Positions 33,067 through 44,985 are shown, counted from the stretch's first letter. The stretch is DNA of 64,000 nt from Gracilaria caudata (GCA_030374735.1 JASCIV010000012.1:21150-85149), one strand, 5' to 3'. A program made the numbers and translations. Notes: generated by a model not told the origin, from the sequence alone.

Positions 33067-33297
33067 GTAGTGAACGTTCGCTGCACCTGCATAGCAGTGA
33101 ACGATCACTGCCCACTGTAGAGCAGTGAACGTACACCGCCCCTGTTATATATGTCCACGGATGAAGCTGCAGCAGTGAACGTTCAATGCCCACTCTACAG
33201 CAGTAAACGTTCACTGCTGTAGATTTGCAGGGAACCACCACTCCACCCATCCCCTGTTCGCGACACTACAGATGAAGCAGCATTGAACGTTCACCGC
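33067..33297. repeat. Array of six near-palindromes
   Basis: Six 18-bp copies resembling the perfect palindrome GCAGTGAACGTTCACTGC lie at 33067-33084, 33094-33111, 33122-33139, 33172-33189, 33200-33217 and 33280-33297. Start-to-start spacing is 27, 28, 50, 28 and 80 bp, close to multiples of about 27. The core TGAACGTTCA is best kept. No ORF covers the array convincingly. Confidence 0.8.
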
Positions 33298-33891
33298 TGC
33301 TGCCGCCCCTGCGGAAGGAAGCAACCGTCGTTTGCGGCGCGCGGCACGCCCGCGTCAACCCGCCCCACAGCAAAGCACTTGGCATTATCAGGAGCAAAGC
33401 GAATGTTCGTCGGCACTACTGCCAGTACTGTATAATCGCGTCGTAGTGAAACTAGTGTAGCAGTACACTGTAACGGTGACGGCACCATGGCGCACCATGC
33501 AACGGCACGTACAGTCGCGTTACCTGGAGTACGCGTCCAAGAATCGAAACAAAGCATAGCTCCATGGAATGTAACCCTGATTACAAGAGCTATGTACATC
33601 GTCAAGCAGCATCATCGTTTCCAAGATTTGTATCAACAACACTGTCATCTGTAGCTTTCTACATTAAGTGAGAAGTCTTTACTTACTATCACCGAATTAC
33701 AAAAAGCAAACTTCAATCCAACTCTCCAGTTTCATGTAAAAACATTTATTGACAAAACCACTTAAAGCCACTTTTCCAGCAAATATTTTGTTCTAAACTT
33801 AGTGCACTGCACACATTACCAGCCTTAATCACACATGAAAGATTCTCTGTGACCAATTCACCAAATTTCCACTTAAAGGGGTTTCTTCGGT
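33298..33891. other. Region without a recognised gene
   Basis: GC-richer part to 33600, then AT-rich. Only a minus ORF at 33605-33291 without a domain. Confidence 0.4.
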
Positions 33892-34793
33892 CAATGCGCT
33901 GAATGGTAAAAACTTTAGTGAACAAATAGAATTAGTGATTCACTACACTGGAATTAGTAGATTATTATTCCACTAAATTATAGTGGTACGTTACCAATGG
34001 GATCAATACTTTGCGATTTAATTTAGTGGTACCGTACAAGTAAAATTCAATTAAGGATCCTAGTGGATCAGTAAATACAGAGCCACCAAAACTACGAAAA
34101 AACAGTGGTGCAATAAACGAATAGAACGTTAGTGGTTCTTCAATATTTTCAGTGTTACAGTACTACTATAATGCAGATAAGGATCCATTACTATGCTCGA
34201 TGATTATGATATACTACAGTTTTTTTTCAGGATTTCTATGAACTGCACCGAGGTCTGGAGCGATTTCTGTCTACTCGTCGTCGTTAGAGATGGTAGCCCA
34301 GTGCACCAGTTTCTGAAATAGGCTGGCTTATTAAAATGCAGATATAAGAGTGCGCGTGGAACCCATTTACTAAGTTATTCGTTAAAATGGGTTGGCCTAG
34401 TTGTTTGGTTCGTCAAGTGGAGGCGAGAGGTCTCGGGCTCGAACCTCAAGGAGGTCTATACAAAAAATAGAGAACAAAATTAAGAAAAGTAAACTAGAGC
34501 GAAATCCAGGATATGAAGTGTATATGTGTACACGTATGACATGCGTGCCGATCTCGGTGGCCCTTACCTGTTCACTATACTCTGCTTACCGTGACACTAT
34601 TTTCAGTGGTACGATGCCAATATAAACCATTACATTGCTCGTAAAATAGTTGTACCGTACCACTAGAAGTTTAGTGGTTAAGTGGATATTTCAACACTAG
34701 AACTCCAGTGTTTCATGGACTGTGTTTATTGGGACGGGAGTAGTAGAACTACTGTAAAAGTACTCTGGAATTTTGACCATTTACTAGGCAGTG
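33892..34793. repeat. Long-inverted-repeat (foldback/MITE-like) element, copy A
   Basis: About 900 bp, matching copy B at 56011-61214. Both halves carry many AGTGG/CCACT words and form a long imperfect inverted repeat. The left part has ACACTGGAATTAGTAG and TTCCACTAAA; the right end reversed starts CACTGCCTAGTAAA. No protein is encoded, so it is non-autonomous. The centre holds a tRNA-like box (34388-34460). Confidence 0.8.
34388..34460 (+). promoter_or_regulatory. tRNA-like Pol III promoter in copy A
   Basis: GGCTCGAACC (34436-34445) is a one-base variant of the B-box GGTTCGAACC, with an A-box-like TTTGGTTCGTCAAGTGG about 35 bp upstream. Copy B has the exact B-box. No full cloverleaf can be folded with confidence, so this is a tRNA relic rather than a gene. 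Confidence 0.5.
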
Positions 34794-35702
34794 TGACTCA
34801 TTAAGCTTACGAACCTGCTTAGCCTAAAAGATGGGCGTTAGATTTGTTCATACCACCTCCTCTAACACCACAAATAGCTTGAGTTGCCTTAGTAATATTA
34901 GACAAAACTACAGAAGAAGATCAGTAACGCGTTCGTTACTTTGATTTTTAATGATTCGCACTGTGCTTGAATTCGAGTGAACTACTCTGTAATACTCAGG
35001 TTCACTTGCGTTTAAGGAGTCCTCGAATGTCCCGGCCCGTACACATGACTGACTAACTACCTCAAAAAAGGTGGCAAACTAGTGAGAACATGGAACTAGT
35101 TAGTCATGTGTACGCCCCTGATAATGTCGTAAAGTGTAATAAGTCTTGCCAGTCGTTGAACCATTTTTGCTACTACCATTTCTCATGTGGTAGGAAGTTT
35201 TTTATTTTGACCTCTAACAATGCGTATTTGCTTCAATACCTGTTTCGATTTGAAGTTACGAAAGGTTTCATTTGGAAGAGTTCAATTGTCATTGAAAGGT
35301 TTTGAGGTATAACGTTGGGCAAATTTGTTGGGTGGCAGATGAGGAGTGCATTTTTCCCCTTTTTTGCCATGCGTTTCTGTCTGGAGAAAAGGGGAAAAAT
35401 CAGGCGGAAAAATACGGGGAAATGGGGCCAAAGCATCGTGCTACAATATGATTGGTTTCCGTTCTCTTCGTATTTTCTTCTTTACCGAGCTCCCATCAAC
35501 TCGTAAGAAGACCGTTATTATCTATCTTACGGTAATTTTTAGTGATAGAAGTAACCACTCAGTCTTCCTGAAAGCAATCGGTTTTTGCAACGGAGACCTA
35601 GTTGAAGAGAGTTTTCCAAAAAAACAACCTTGTGACAAAACCCCACGATCCCGGTGCCAAATGATCTCCAGACGCACTTTCAGCGGCAACTGTCGCCATC
35701 GC
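34794..35702. other. Region without a recognised gene; one imperfect inverted repeat
   Basis: AT-rich. GTACACATGAC...TAACTA near 35038-35059 pairs with TAGTTAGTCATGTGTAC at 35097-35113, with a 4-nt bulge. The ORFs at 35346-35765 and 35315-35506 look spurious. Confidence 0.45.
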
Positions 35703-36726
35703 TTACTTTCGGCGTGCAAAACGTGTCACATAATCTTGATACGGTCGTGCCTTTCGAATGAGTGATGCCAAATGCGGCTCACATCGTGGGGTTAGCGGTG
35801 ATTCATATCTCATCACGAGGTCTGGCTTTTTCAAAAACCTGTTACATTGATATTCGACGACCATTTTCAGTACGACTTGGGATTCCACGCTTTGTATCTA
35901 ATTGCGAAGTGAAGGGAAATTTGAATTCAGCCCTTGGCAGCTGGTGATGACTCGTGCAAATCGGAGTACCCTCTGTACAACTCTTCTTTCCGAGCTTCCC
36001 AAGGTATGCTGCGGTGCACAGCCCATAAGTACGAATGATTTCATCAGCTGCAGCTTTTGATGGAGCTCTGACCGCTTTATGGAACTGTGTCACTCCCATG
36101 GCTTTTTCGGTGCTTATTGCCGTAGAGACATTCTTCTTGAGAAGCGTTGCATCCAAGAAAAATTTCATCTTCTACATCACATCTCAGACCGTGCCATCGA
36201 TGGAATTCTATTGGTCGAAAATATTACCTACCAGATACGTCGAAGTGTGGGACATATTTCATAAACGAAAAGATCCTGTGCAAAGTTTCATAGCATTCTG
36301 TGGGTACCGAATGCCCGAGAAGACCTCCGACCAAATTGTGCTTAGCGTCGTAGAGAACTGCTTCGTAGGCAGTTCCATAAGACTGAGAATCAAAACTTTG
36401 AAAGTGCGCAGCATCAGCGGAAGTAGACACTCCCTTTTCCAGTAAAAGCTTTTCGGTACACTTGACACAGAAACGAAACCAGAGTAGTAAGATTTCTAAT
36501 CCGGAATATCTGACAAGTCCGGGAGACTTTCGTCACACTTTTCATGTTTGCGTATCAATACAGACTTTTGGAACTGCTGAAATGTAAACCTGACAGCTTT
36601 GAGTCTAATGTCTCTCATATCTGCTGCGTCCCATTTGTAAATTTGCACAGAATTTCCAACATCACGCAGTAATTCAGCGTAACCTTCTAATCCGGTCATA
36701 TCTTCAACTCTTCTCTCTGTTTTCAC
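35703..36726 (-). pseudogene. Decayed protein gene of an unrecognised element
   Basis: Minus-strand segments in changing frames read as one protein. 36726-36496 has MRDIRLKAVRFTFQQFQKSV. 36430-36224 has YGTAYEAVLYDAKHNLVGGL and KYVPHFDVSGR. A stop follows, then YFRPIEFHRWHGLRCDVEDE in the same frame. 36168-35842 and 35888-35703 hold later parts with a KARPYQDYVTRFARRK end. The order and residue mix are protein-like and conserved in style, so this is a real gene relic. No named domain is recognised; it probably derives from a transposon. Confidence 0.5.
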
Positions 36727-37578
36727 TGCCCTAAAAGTCGGAAACTCGGCTGTCGAGGGTAAACGCCTTCCGCTCTAATAATATTATTATGGAGCCAATG
36801 AGCTTGGTGGAGATATCAGGATGATCGTGTAGCTCGGGAAGCGCAAGTATTGCTTGGCTGTGTACCCTGGAGTGCAGTACCCATTTGATTGGTCATATGC
36901 AGAATCTGCACCCTAACCAAAACCTTCATTTTCGTGCTTGACGGATCTTTGTAGTCTCCCTAAACTGAGCTCCGAAACCGATTAAATCTGATTATTGACT
37001 TGCATCCATAGTTCTACAGGTCATTTGCAAGAATTTTGCTAGTGATGAATATGGAAGCCGTTTTGTGTACCGAAACAGGCCCTGTAACCACGACAGTACT
37101 TGTCACACATCAAGCGAGCGAGGAAACAAACTCTCACTTCAGAATTAATCTCCGTCGCTCTCGTCTCCTCCATGCTGCAGCTGCCTCTCGTTCATTGTGC
37201 ACGGCCTGTTTCGCACGTTCGAAAGATGTTCTTTTGTACCGCTTAATTATTTCCCGAAGTTCTTTTTTTCCAAATTTTTTTCTGGGTTTGCTCACTTTTC
37301 ATCGAAAACCAGTTTATTTTTCGAGCTCCAGGTTTGTTGCGATTTTGGCGAGTGTTGTTGAGAACTGTTAAACAGATGAGCTTGGTGAGCTATTTCTGGT
37401 TTTGGAGGGTTCTGTTGAGAACGATCGACTGACGAGCTCGTCTGAGCAGTTGCCTTTCGACTCTTGCCCTGGCTGCTTCAAAACAAAATCGACGTCATCA
37501 TCTTCGGAAGGTTAAATTACAAGTTCTTATTGACTAACGACTCGGCGCTGTGCGTGGTGGAGTGGTTTTCGTGTGCTT

Positions 37579-38196
37579 CTATCCCTGAAAATGTCGGTCG
37601 GAATCTCGAATTTCATTGAAGATATATTCGAAGGCTGACAACGGGTCGTCCGAAAAAATTGTGCCAAAAATACTGTTATCATTCTCTACATCACTTGATG
37701 AACAGTTTCTATCAGCTTGTGCGGCCGGCTTGGTTGCGACTGCATTGCTTATGCCATTGTTTGTCGGACAGTTGTCGTCAATAGATTCATAATTTTTCAG
37801 GTTACCAGGTAGAGTACCGGATGAATTTGTTTGCTTTTGTTCTGCAACGAAGTCCTCGGAACCCTGGACACACTTTGCCAATATTTGAGTACATTAAGTA
37901 GCTTTTTCCGCGTCGCATAAACCTCCTTTGTCAGGATGGATCAGTAGACATAACTGTGGTACGCTTCCAGAAGACTTGCAAGAGTTACATTTGTTGGTCG
38001 TGTCCTCGGGTTTGATGACCTCAACTATTAACGATCCCCAGGCTGTTGTGTCAATTGGATGTAGCTCTTTGACCACAGCGGCAGGGGTGTTTTTGAGTGC
38101 TTTGCTGCATTGAAATGTTGACAAAAAGGTATTTCTGGGAAGCAGAATGTGACGTACACCGAAAAGCGGCCGCACAAAACTTGGATGCATGATCAA
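37579..38196 (-). pseudogene. Unknown gene upstream of the 35.7-36.7 kb relic
   Basis: Two adjacent minus ORFs (38196-37894 and 37881-37579) in different frames. The first has a Cys pair NKCNSCKSSG; the second is acidic and Ser/Asn-rich (DNCPTNNGISNAVATKP, SSSDVENDNSIFG). They may be the N-terminal half of the decayed gene downstream on the same strand, or its accessory gene. No domain recognised. Confidence 0.35.
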
Positions 38197-39893
38197 TAGG
38201 GTATCCCGTCAAGAATGACGGATCTTACACTGAGACCTGCTTTTCAGGTTATACCTTTGCAGCGCTTGTCATTGCTTTACCATACCATTTTGGGAAATTT
38301 CAACACATCTCTATAGTGAACTGGCATTCTTGCAAAGATAGTCATACCAAAATGCTACAAATACAGCAGTAACCCCACTATTTGCCAACCGGACCTAAAA
38401 ACAAACAAATGCTTCATGGAAACTACACGATGAAAAAAAGATATAAACTGCAAGGTACTTTCTTAGTCATCTACGGAAGCCATGTCTGAACGTTGATACC
38501 TAAACAGTCTTGTTCGTTGCCGACAAAATGAAGTTGACTCATGTGGTAAATTGCAAAAACGAAAAAGATATAAAAGATCAGGCGTTCGAGAAACAAGCCT
38601 CCCCAAAACAACTACGCAAAGCTCCAATACAGTTTTTGTTTTATTGTATTTCTCAAACGGTAATTTTACTATAAAAATATTATGCTGAGCTCCGTTATGT
38701 TGCTTTTTGCCGGGCAGATAAGAGAAAGCATAGTTGTTAGGCTGCTTTGCATTTGTGTCAGAAACACAAATGAATGGCAGCATGACATAATGCCCAACAT
38801 TTTGCAATGCTGGGTTTTTCATATCGTTTTTCATGATTCCAAAACAATTGGAGGTCTTTATTAGGAATTCTATTTCAAATAAAATTAATTTGGATATCAA
38901 GGCGATACTTTTTCCCAAACACCGAAAATTTCGAAATATATTGTATTGCAACTGCCTTGAAGATATTTGGAACTTTCTATTTATAAGCGGGAGGTTTCGA
39001 CGAAGACATGACACCTTTAATGATGCAAATACGCCAGTTTCAGGGCCATTTTACTTGAAGATTTGTGGTTGAAGCCGACCACAAATTATAAGTGTTGTGG
39101 TAGGGCGGCGGTTCAGCCCGCCCTAGAAAGTAGTTTAATAAAAACTTGTGATTAGCGCCAAGGATTGAGGACCCACAGACCAATATGAGATAACAAAGGA
39201 AGTCACGTGCGCTGCAAATCTCGCTTCTCTCTCCCTACGCCCTGCTTGAAGAGTTTTGAGTACATATTAAGCTAGTCATAAGAGATAGTCAACTGTGAAT
39301 AAACTGCGTGCTTTTCCATTTTCTTTGGGTTTTGTGAACTTCTTGCCAGACGTAAGGTTTATTTCAATCTATTCGCTGCATTTGGTAGTATCGCAAATCA
39401 CAAAACTAAAGAATTTGCCTACCGTGTCATCAGCATCTGCGTCGAATTTGACCGCGGTTAATCAACTTGCGACGAACGAAAAATTAGATCAAGTCCGATC
39501 TGATTCTGCGGAAGACTGTGCCGAAAACTGATCTAGGTTTTACAAACCGACCAGAACCGATCTACTGGACACTGTGTGAGCGCCATTTTTGGAACGAAAA
39601 CGGCCATTACAGTCTTTCATATGGGTACTAAAAAGAGTAAATGAAAATGTATGCTTCTGTAGAGAGTACCAGCCCTGCCATCAGAGAGCACTAGCAAGAC
39701 AAATATTAACTCGGCAAAAGAGCAAAGAAAGACAGCACAACGGACAGCTGGGGAGGGCCAAGCTTAGACACAACAATGTATTTAGACAGAAAGAAAGAAG
39801 AGCGATATATGTATTGATAGAGAAGATGAAATGTGTCACAGTTTGATCATCAAAGACGGCCCTCAGTCTCTAGAAAGTGGTGCTGTCACCTAA
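38197..39893. other. AT-rich region without a confident gene
   Basis: The minus ORF 39014-38463 (183 codons) lacks family features and is probably chance. Stem-loops at 39061-39125 are listed separately. The ORF 39295-39531 is doubtful. Confidence 0.45.
39061..39125 (+). other. Overlapping stem-loops followed by AATAAA
   Basis: ATTTGTGGT (39061-39069) can pair with ACCACAAAT (39078-39086). The latter can instead pair, as ACCACAA, with TTGTGGT (39095-39101). A third stem TAGGGCGG/CCGCCCTA (39101-39108 with 39118-39125) follows, then AATAAA near 39137. Function unknown; a 3' end structure is possible. Confidence 0.5.
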
Positions 39894-40322
39894 ATGTCGC
39901 ACGATAACAGCGACTTCGATAGTTCACTCGTAGATCGTGGGCTTTCGAGAAGCGCATATTGCGGAACCCACGACAGATATCCCTTGCGGTGTAGCTCGCA
40001 CGACGCAAGGCTCGCTGATGTTTACCCCGCCCTGATAGATCTGAAGCTGGCGCTGACTTCCAACGCTTATGTCGCAGACGCGGCAGCGCTTGAGGATGAG
40101 TTTGCGAGGAGGGGGTCTGAGGCGACGTTGTGCTCTCTGACTCGCTACGCGGGAAATGTGGCGCTCGCGACGGCGTCCGGAGGCTCGACAGACGAATTCT
40201 TTATCTGCGGAATGGGATCCGGAACTTGTTCTCAACCCGCGTCCGGATTGACCCCCGAAGAATATTCGCTCGATGAATTGATAGACCTTGGCACGTTATA
40301 TGAGAGAAACAAAAATCATTAA
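39894..40322 (+). CDS. Hypothetical protein, 142 residues
   Basis: ATG-initiated ORF with balanced composition (SDFDSSLVDRGLSRSAYCGT, LTPEEYSLDELIDLGTLYER) and a higher GC content than its AT-rich flanks. No domain, signal peptide or membrane segment is evident. The acidic, Ser/Ala-rich character is compatible with a small regulatory or element-borne protein. It could also be an exon of a larger gene or a chance ORF. Confidence 0.35.
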   Translation: MSHDNSDFDSSLVDRGLSRSAYCGTHDRYPLRCSSHDARLADVYPALIDLKLALTSNAYVADAAALEDEFARRGSEATLCSLTRYAGNVALATASGGSTDEFFICGMGSGTCSQPASGLTPEEYSLDELIDLGTLYERNKNH

Positions 40323-41372
40323 ATACACAAAATGCCAAAAGAGCAATAGATAACTTACTCCTGAACAAATGCCTCTAGATGACAACATTATGTCGTATCA
40401 AACAGCGTGTCTAGCAACAACAGGAGCAAAGCCTCACTCTGTGAGGGGCGGAATCGCAGAAAGAACCAGAATCAGGAAGGAACAACGAAAGAAAAAGGGC
40501 AAAAACACAAGACATACGAGCAGGCCGACAACACGATGGAGTCAGCCCACTATGGGTTGTGGATGAATATCATCTGAGGCGACGGCAGGGGAGCTAGACG
40601 GCTAGGGCAGAAAGGCAGTAGGATGATAATGATAGTAACCGAGCAGCACTACAAACTAGACAAGAAAGTTGATAGAAGAAAAATCGCGATATTATTGGTA
40701 GTAGGACTCAATCACGGCAACAACAAACGAGCCAAAGAAAAGCAACAACAATGAACAACACAACAATTGAGATTGCAGTCCACACAGCGCAAGCCCAGAG
40801 GGCTGTGCAAATGCAGGCACAAACACACAAGGCGAGCCCAAGATGAGCAAGTGTGGTTGGCAAAGGGCGGGAGACTCAGGGTATGGTCTTGGTTGCCATT
40901 GCATATTTATGCGCTAAATGCTCCATAGGGGATTTAAGGGCTATATCCTTCATGTGGCAAAAGCTCTTAAACATCTTATAAGTCCTCCAAGAAAACCGTA
41001 GTAAAGAAAAGCCAAGTGTACACACCCAGCCTCCCAGATTAGGAAAGAGCAACAATATATCGTACGATTTAAACCCCACAATACAACCGTAGCGGTACAC
41101 TGGATGAGCAGAATGCTCTGTACACTCAATTTATGCTCACATCGCTGTCACAGTCGATATTGTTGAGTATCAGAGAAAAGAATCAAATATTGTGTGAACA
41201 AGTAACAGCGAGGCCTCCCCGGTAGGGCATTTCCCAGAGAATTGAAGGGAGTGTGCCCCGCCGGAACAAATCCTAGGACATCTCCTAGGACATCTCTAGG
41301 ACGGTCTTTTTCGCTCTCTCCGGAGTGAATCTCTGGAGATAACGAAAAAGGAAAAACCAACCACTTTCCACC
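40323..41372. other. Region without a recognised gene
   Basis: Short ORFs only. Direct short repeats TCCTAGGACATC occur near 41270-41300. Confidence 0.4.
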
Positions 41373-41390
41373 TTGGCGCAGGACACCCAA

Positions 41391-41420
41391 ACTGCGCGAC
41401 ACTGCGCGACACTGCGCGAC
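41391..41420. repeat. Three tandem 10-bp repeats
   Basis: ACTGCGCGAC repeated three times directly before the minisatellite. Confidence 0.85.
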
Positions 41421-41492
41421 CGTGGAACGTGTGTGACGCGCCGTCGCCCGCGCCTTACCGGGGAGCGAGCACCGCAGCCGCGGGCAGAGAAG

Positions 41493-41885
41493 CAGAACGA
41501 CTGGTGCTGGTGCGGGTCGTGCGGCGCAGTCACCGCCGCAACGCGCGAGAACAAGAACACTGGTGCGATGTGCGTGGTGCTGTCCCGTGCCGCAGCGCGC
41601 AAGAAGGAGGACGACCGGTGCTGGTGCGGGTCGTGCGGTGCAGTCGCGCGCCGCAACGCGCGGGAAGGAGAACATTGGTGTGATGTGTGCGGCGCACCCG
41701 TGCGCCGCAACGCGCAGGATGTCGGACACTGCTGCGGCGTAGGCTGCGCGTCCGCGCACCGCAGCACAGAAACTGGAGGACACTGCTGTTAAGTGGGCTG
41801 CGCGTCGGCGCGCCGCAGGAAGCAGAACGACGGACACTGATGTGGCGTAACCTGCGTGCTCGTGCTCCGCAACGCGGTGTGAAGG
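41493..41885. repeat. GC-rich minisatellite, about seven 54-60 bp units
   Basis: Degenerate units share a pattern of TGGTGCG/TGCTGCGG, then GCGC, GCCGCAACGCG and a GAA-rich link before the next TGG or TGC. On the + strand one frame (41373-41792) gives cysteine-rich repeats such as CWCGSCGAV and WCDVCGAPVRRNAQ. On the minus strand another frame (42314-41148) gives Ala/Arg-rich repeats. The array alone can explain both ORFs, so no gene is claimed. Confidence 0.75.
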
Positions 41886-42168
41886 GAAAGGATGGCAGCG
41901 GCGCGTGTGCGCGCGCGCTGGAGAACGCTTCGAATGATGACCCTGAACGCGTGCGTAACGGAGAAACGCAAGCACATACGCAAAACATGTAAACTTTACT
42001 GACACAAAGAAGCAAAAAGAAAGCAAACGTGATACCACGGGGAAGGCGCAGAGCAAGAGCGAGGGATTCAATAATTGAATACAGAACGGATGGCTTGATG
42101 AACGACATGAAGGGCGAGAGCGCGAGACGGGGAACGAACAGCCATTTGCGACAGGCTGAAACCGACAC

Positions 42169-42444
42169 CTACCCACGTACAAAATGCTGAGGAAGTTCCG
42201 CCAAATTGTCCTTAACATCGTCGAGACCAACCCCGTGTTTGAAAAGGCTGTCGTGCAGAGAGTCTTCGCAAGACATGAGTTGTACTTCGATACGATCTTC
42301 AGTCTCATTTTCATCGGCGGCAGACGCAGCGGCTGCTTCCTCTCTTTCGACAGATTCCTCGTTCACTTCTTTAGCTTCATGTTCGATAAAAGACGGCGGA
42401 GCAGGCGCTGGTGTGTCATCGGCGGCACCAATACTGAGCGACAT
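42169..42444 (-). CDS. Hypothetical acidic protein, 91 residues
   Basis: ATG start (MSLSIGAADDTPAPAPPSF) followed by an acidic helix-like stretch rich in Glu and Ala. It lies beside the minisatellite. No domain. The strong acidic bias is coding-like, but it may be an N-terminal exon of a decayed element protein. Confidence 0.3.
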   Translation of the reverse strand: MSLSIGAADDTPAPAPPSFIEHEAKEVNEESVEREEAAAASAADENETEDRIEVQLMSCEDSLHDSLFKHGVGLDDVKDNLAELPQHFVRG

Positions 42445-42474
42445 GATGAAAGGCGAAGGTCAGGAACGATATGA

Positions 42475-44042
42475 GGTACAGAATTGGTAGTCATGATATC
42501 GGTCTCCGCCAAGGCGTAGATATAGGCATCAATTAAGGATCATTGTCAACAAGTAATCAAACAAAAACAAACTGCACTTTAACAAACCGTCATATAAGAT
42601 GAAATGGATCGATCGTCACCAATTTATCAAATGGACTGCATTTGGAAAATTGTTCAGAGGGGCTAAGGATAGATAACCTAGTTTACGGAAGTAGTGACGA
42701 ATTGTATCATGCTACGATGGAGACTATGCAGACTGATAGGAGTTTATATAAACCCCAGAGATGACGGCCCCAGTGCCAACCTCTCTCTGGGACAGACCAC
42801 CTCACCTTATCAACCTCCTTCCCTTTCACAACCCCCACTCCGCCAAAGCATTCCACTCCTACTTGCTTTCATTCATCCTACCCTCCCACCCCTCTCTCCC
42901 TCTCCCTCTCTCTTACACTCCTTCCTTTTTTCGAGCGGCCCGGTCTCCCGGTCCACATTCGTTCCTTTCTCAATACTGAGGCACCGCCCCTAGTTGGGCT
43001 TTTAGTGCTTCAGCCCTCCCTATCTTCCGACGGATATTGCCCCCGTTTTTCGTCAATCCGTTTCCCGTCGTGTTACTATTATGGTACTGTGCAGCTATTG
43101 TTTCCCTACTCTTTGTCACAAATTTTGGACTTAGGAGCCCACATTTCGGTCACATCTCGGCCATATTTCGGCCATTTTCGGTGTTGGTCCTAGGAGGATG
43201 AGGTACGGTGTGATGAATCAGACCGGATGCCGGTGAAAGCCGCGCCCACGGATGATCCTCGGAGTGAATGGGGAAAAACAGGAAAGAGAACAAGAGAAAA
43301 CCCACGGGTACGTACCAGAAACGGTTGGAAAACGGAAGAGAAAACCCCCAATACAGAGCGGTAGCAGTTGATACACTCTGAGACAGAGAAAACAAGAAAC
43401 AAAAATAGCAAAGGTAGAGTAGTAACCTGCGCAACCAGAATGAGCCGAAGGGGGTGGATGTACCGTACCAGTCACGGTTGTACTCGTGAGAGTTACAGAC
43501 CAGTGTAGGCAGCACGATCCAGTTCCAAGCACTTCGTGATAAAGAAGCTCTTCGTATGGAGTACGAACTTTCGTTGATTTTACTTGAAGGAGGCCAGGGC
43601 CCTGAGGCTCCGGCCTAAGTAGTTTAGATACTATTCCAAAATAATTAACTAAAATTACTTAATCAAGTGCAGACCACTGCTGGTCCACACACGTATTATA
43701 TGTGTTAGTACCTGTTCAGGGCCGGTGTCAGGCCCCTCACATCGGGACAATCCACGACAGAATCACACCTGTACATTAGTCATACTTGCACAAGTCATAC
43801 CAATCGTCGACCATCACCACCAGTCACCCGTACACGTCACGCATCCTGCTAACCAGGCATCCACCGCATGTGGGCCAATATCCATAACTATTACCTTCTC
43901 AGGTCGTCCTCGATACCGTAGTTACGGGTAGCAACTTCACTCAAGTACTCGCACGATTTTGCACTACAATTCTCTTCGTCACCACGCTACCATTCTTCTT
44001 ATTGCCTCTTTAGGATGGTACCCCCTGGCATTTACCTTGTCC
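42475..44042. other. Region without a recognised gene
   Basis: Pyrimidine-rich from about 42770 to 42990. Short ORFs on both strands lack domains. It forms the left flank of the ambisense LTR element. Confidence 0.4.
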
Positions 44043-44047
44043 CTGGG

Positions 44048-44909
44048 TGTGGTGCAAAACCACTGTGGCAGAGACAAAAGCCGCCTCGCGGAAGAGATGC
44101 ACCCAAGGTTTCCGGCCTTGCTCCCGTGAGGGGCAGGTCAGCGGTAAAGCCCTCCAGTAGGGTCCGTGCGAAGCCGGGCCTACATCCGGGGGACACCGTA
44201 CTACGGTGTAGCCGGACGAAAAGAGGGGCGAATCGGCAACACCAAACCGACGATATCGGGCGATCGACACTGCCGTGCAGTGTCCGTAATCACGGCAATG
44301 ATGAATACGATGAGCGAAAAAGCCGCACTAGCGGAGTACAGACTCGTGTGAGCGGGAATATGTCCCGTGACAATGGGTCCAATCCTGAATATCAGGCCAG
44401 AGTACCAAGAGCCGTATGACGAAAATAATAACAAGAAGACAAAGAAACAAGTAAAGAAAAGGCCGTAACAACTAATCAAGTAGCTCTTCAGTTGTAGAGG
44501 TGGTTGGCTTCTCCGTATCACGACGTCACTCCCCGCGATGGGACTAGATCCGTGCGCAAACGGCAACAAGTCAGAGCCAAAGTCTCCTTGGAGGTTTACT
44601 TCCCCTTACAGCGGCAGGGGTCCTGCCACTATATATGCGGCTAACAAAAATATCAAGAAAATATCTAAGTCATCCGGCACTGCCGGCCACTACACGACAC
44701 GTGGCAATCTTGCCGTCCCTTGCCACGGCGTATGCGCCAATGCGGCCTATTGCACACGTGTGCAATGCACACTGCCCTTCATAGGGAAGTCCCAAATGTG
44801 GGCCAAATAGCCAATCGCCTCTCATATTACGAAGGTGTTCGACGGAAAACGGATCAAACCATATGACTGGAATTCGCGAATATATCCCACAAGGGCATTT
44901 TGCACTACA
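44048..44909 (-). repeat. LTR of the ambisense element (3' LTR by element orientation)
   Basis: 862 bp, highly similar to 48434-49294. Confidence 0.92.
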
Positions 44910-44985
44910 TCTCTTCCTCGTCTGTGCGAAACACCCGAGGAAAATCACTGTTCCTCCACCCCCTGCTTCCGACTACGACGCCGCA

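Noticed and set aside
33067..33297. CRISPR-like array
   Set aside because: Repeats are palindromic, spacing varies from 27 to 80 bp, there are no uniform spacers, and the context is eukaryotic.
34388..34460. tRNA gene
   Set aside because: B-box and A-box-like words exist, but no full cloverleaf or acceptor stem could be folded.
38463..39014. 183-codon minus ORF
   Set aside because: AT-rich sequence with no motif; composition typical of chance ORFs.
41148..42314. 388-codon minus ORF rich in Ala, Arg and Cys
   Set aside because: Most of it is the reverse frame of a GC-rich minisatellite; no conserved part.
42694..42993. Pro/Ser-rich + strand ORFs near 42.7-43.0 kb
   Set aside because: Pyrimidine-rich low-complexity sequence gives long open frames without conserved content.
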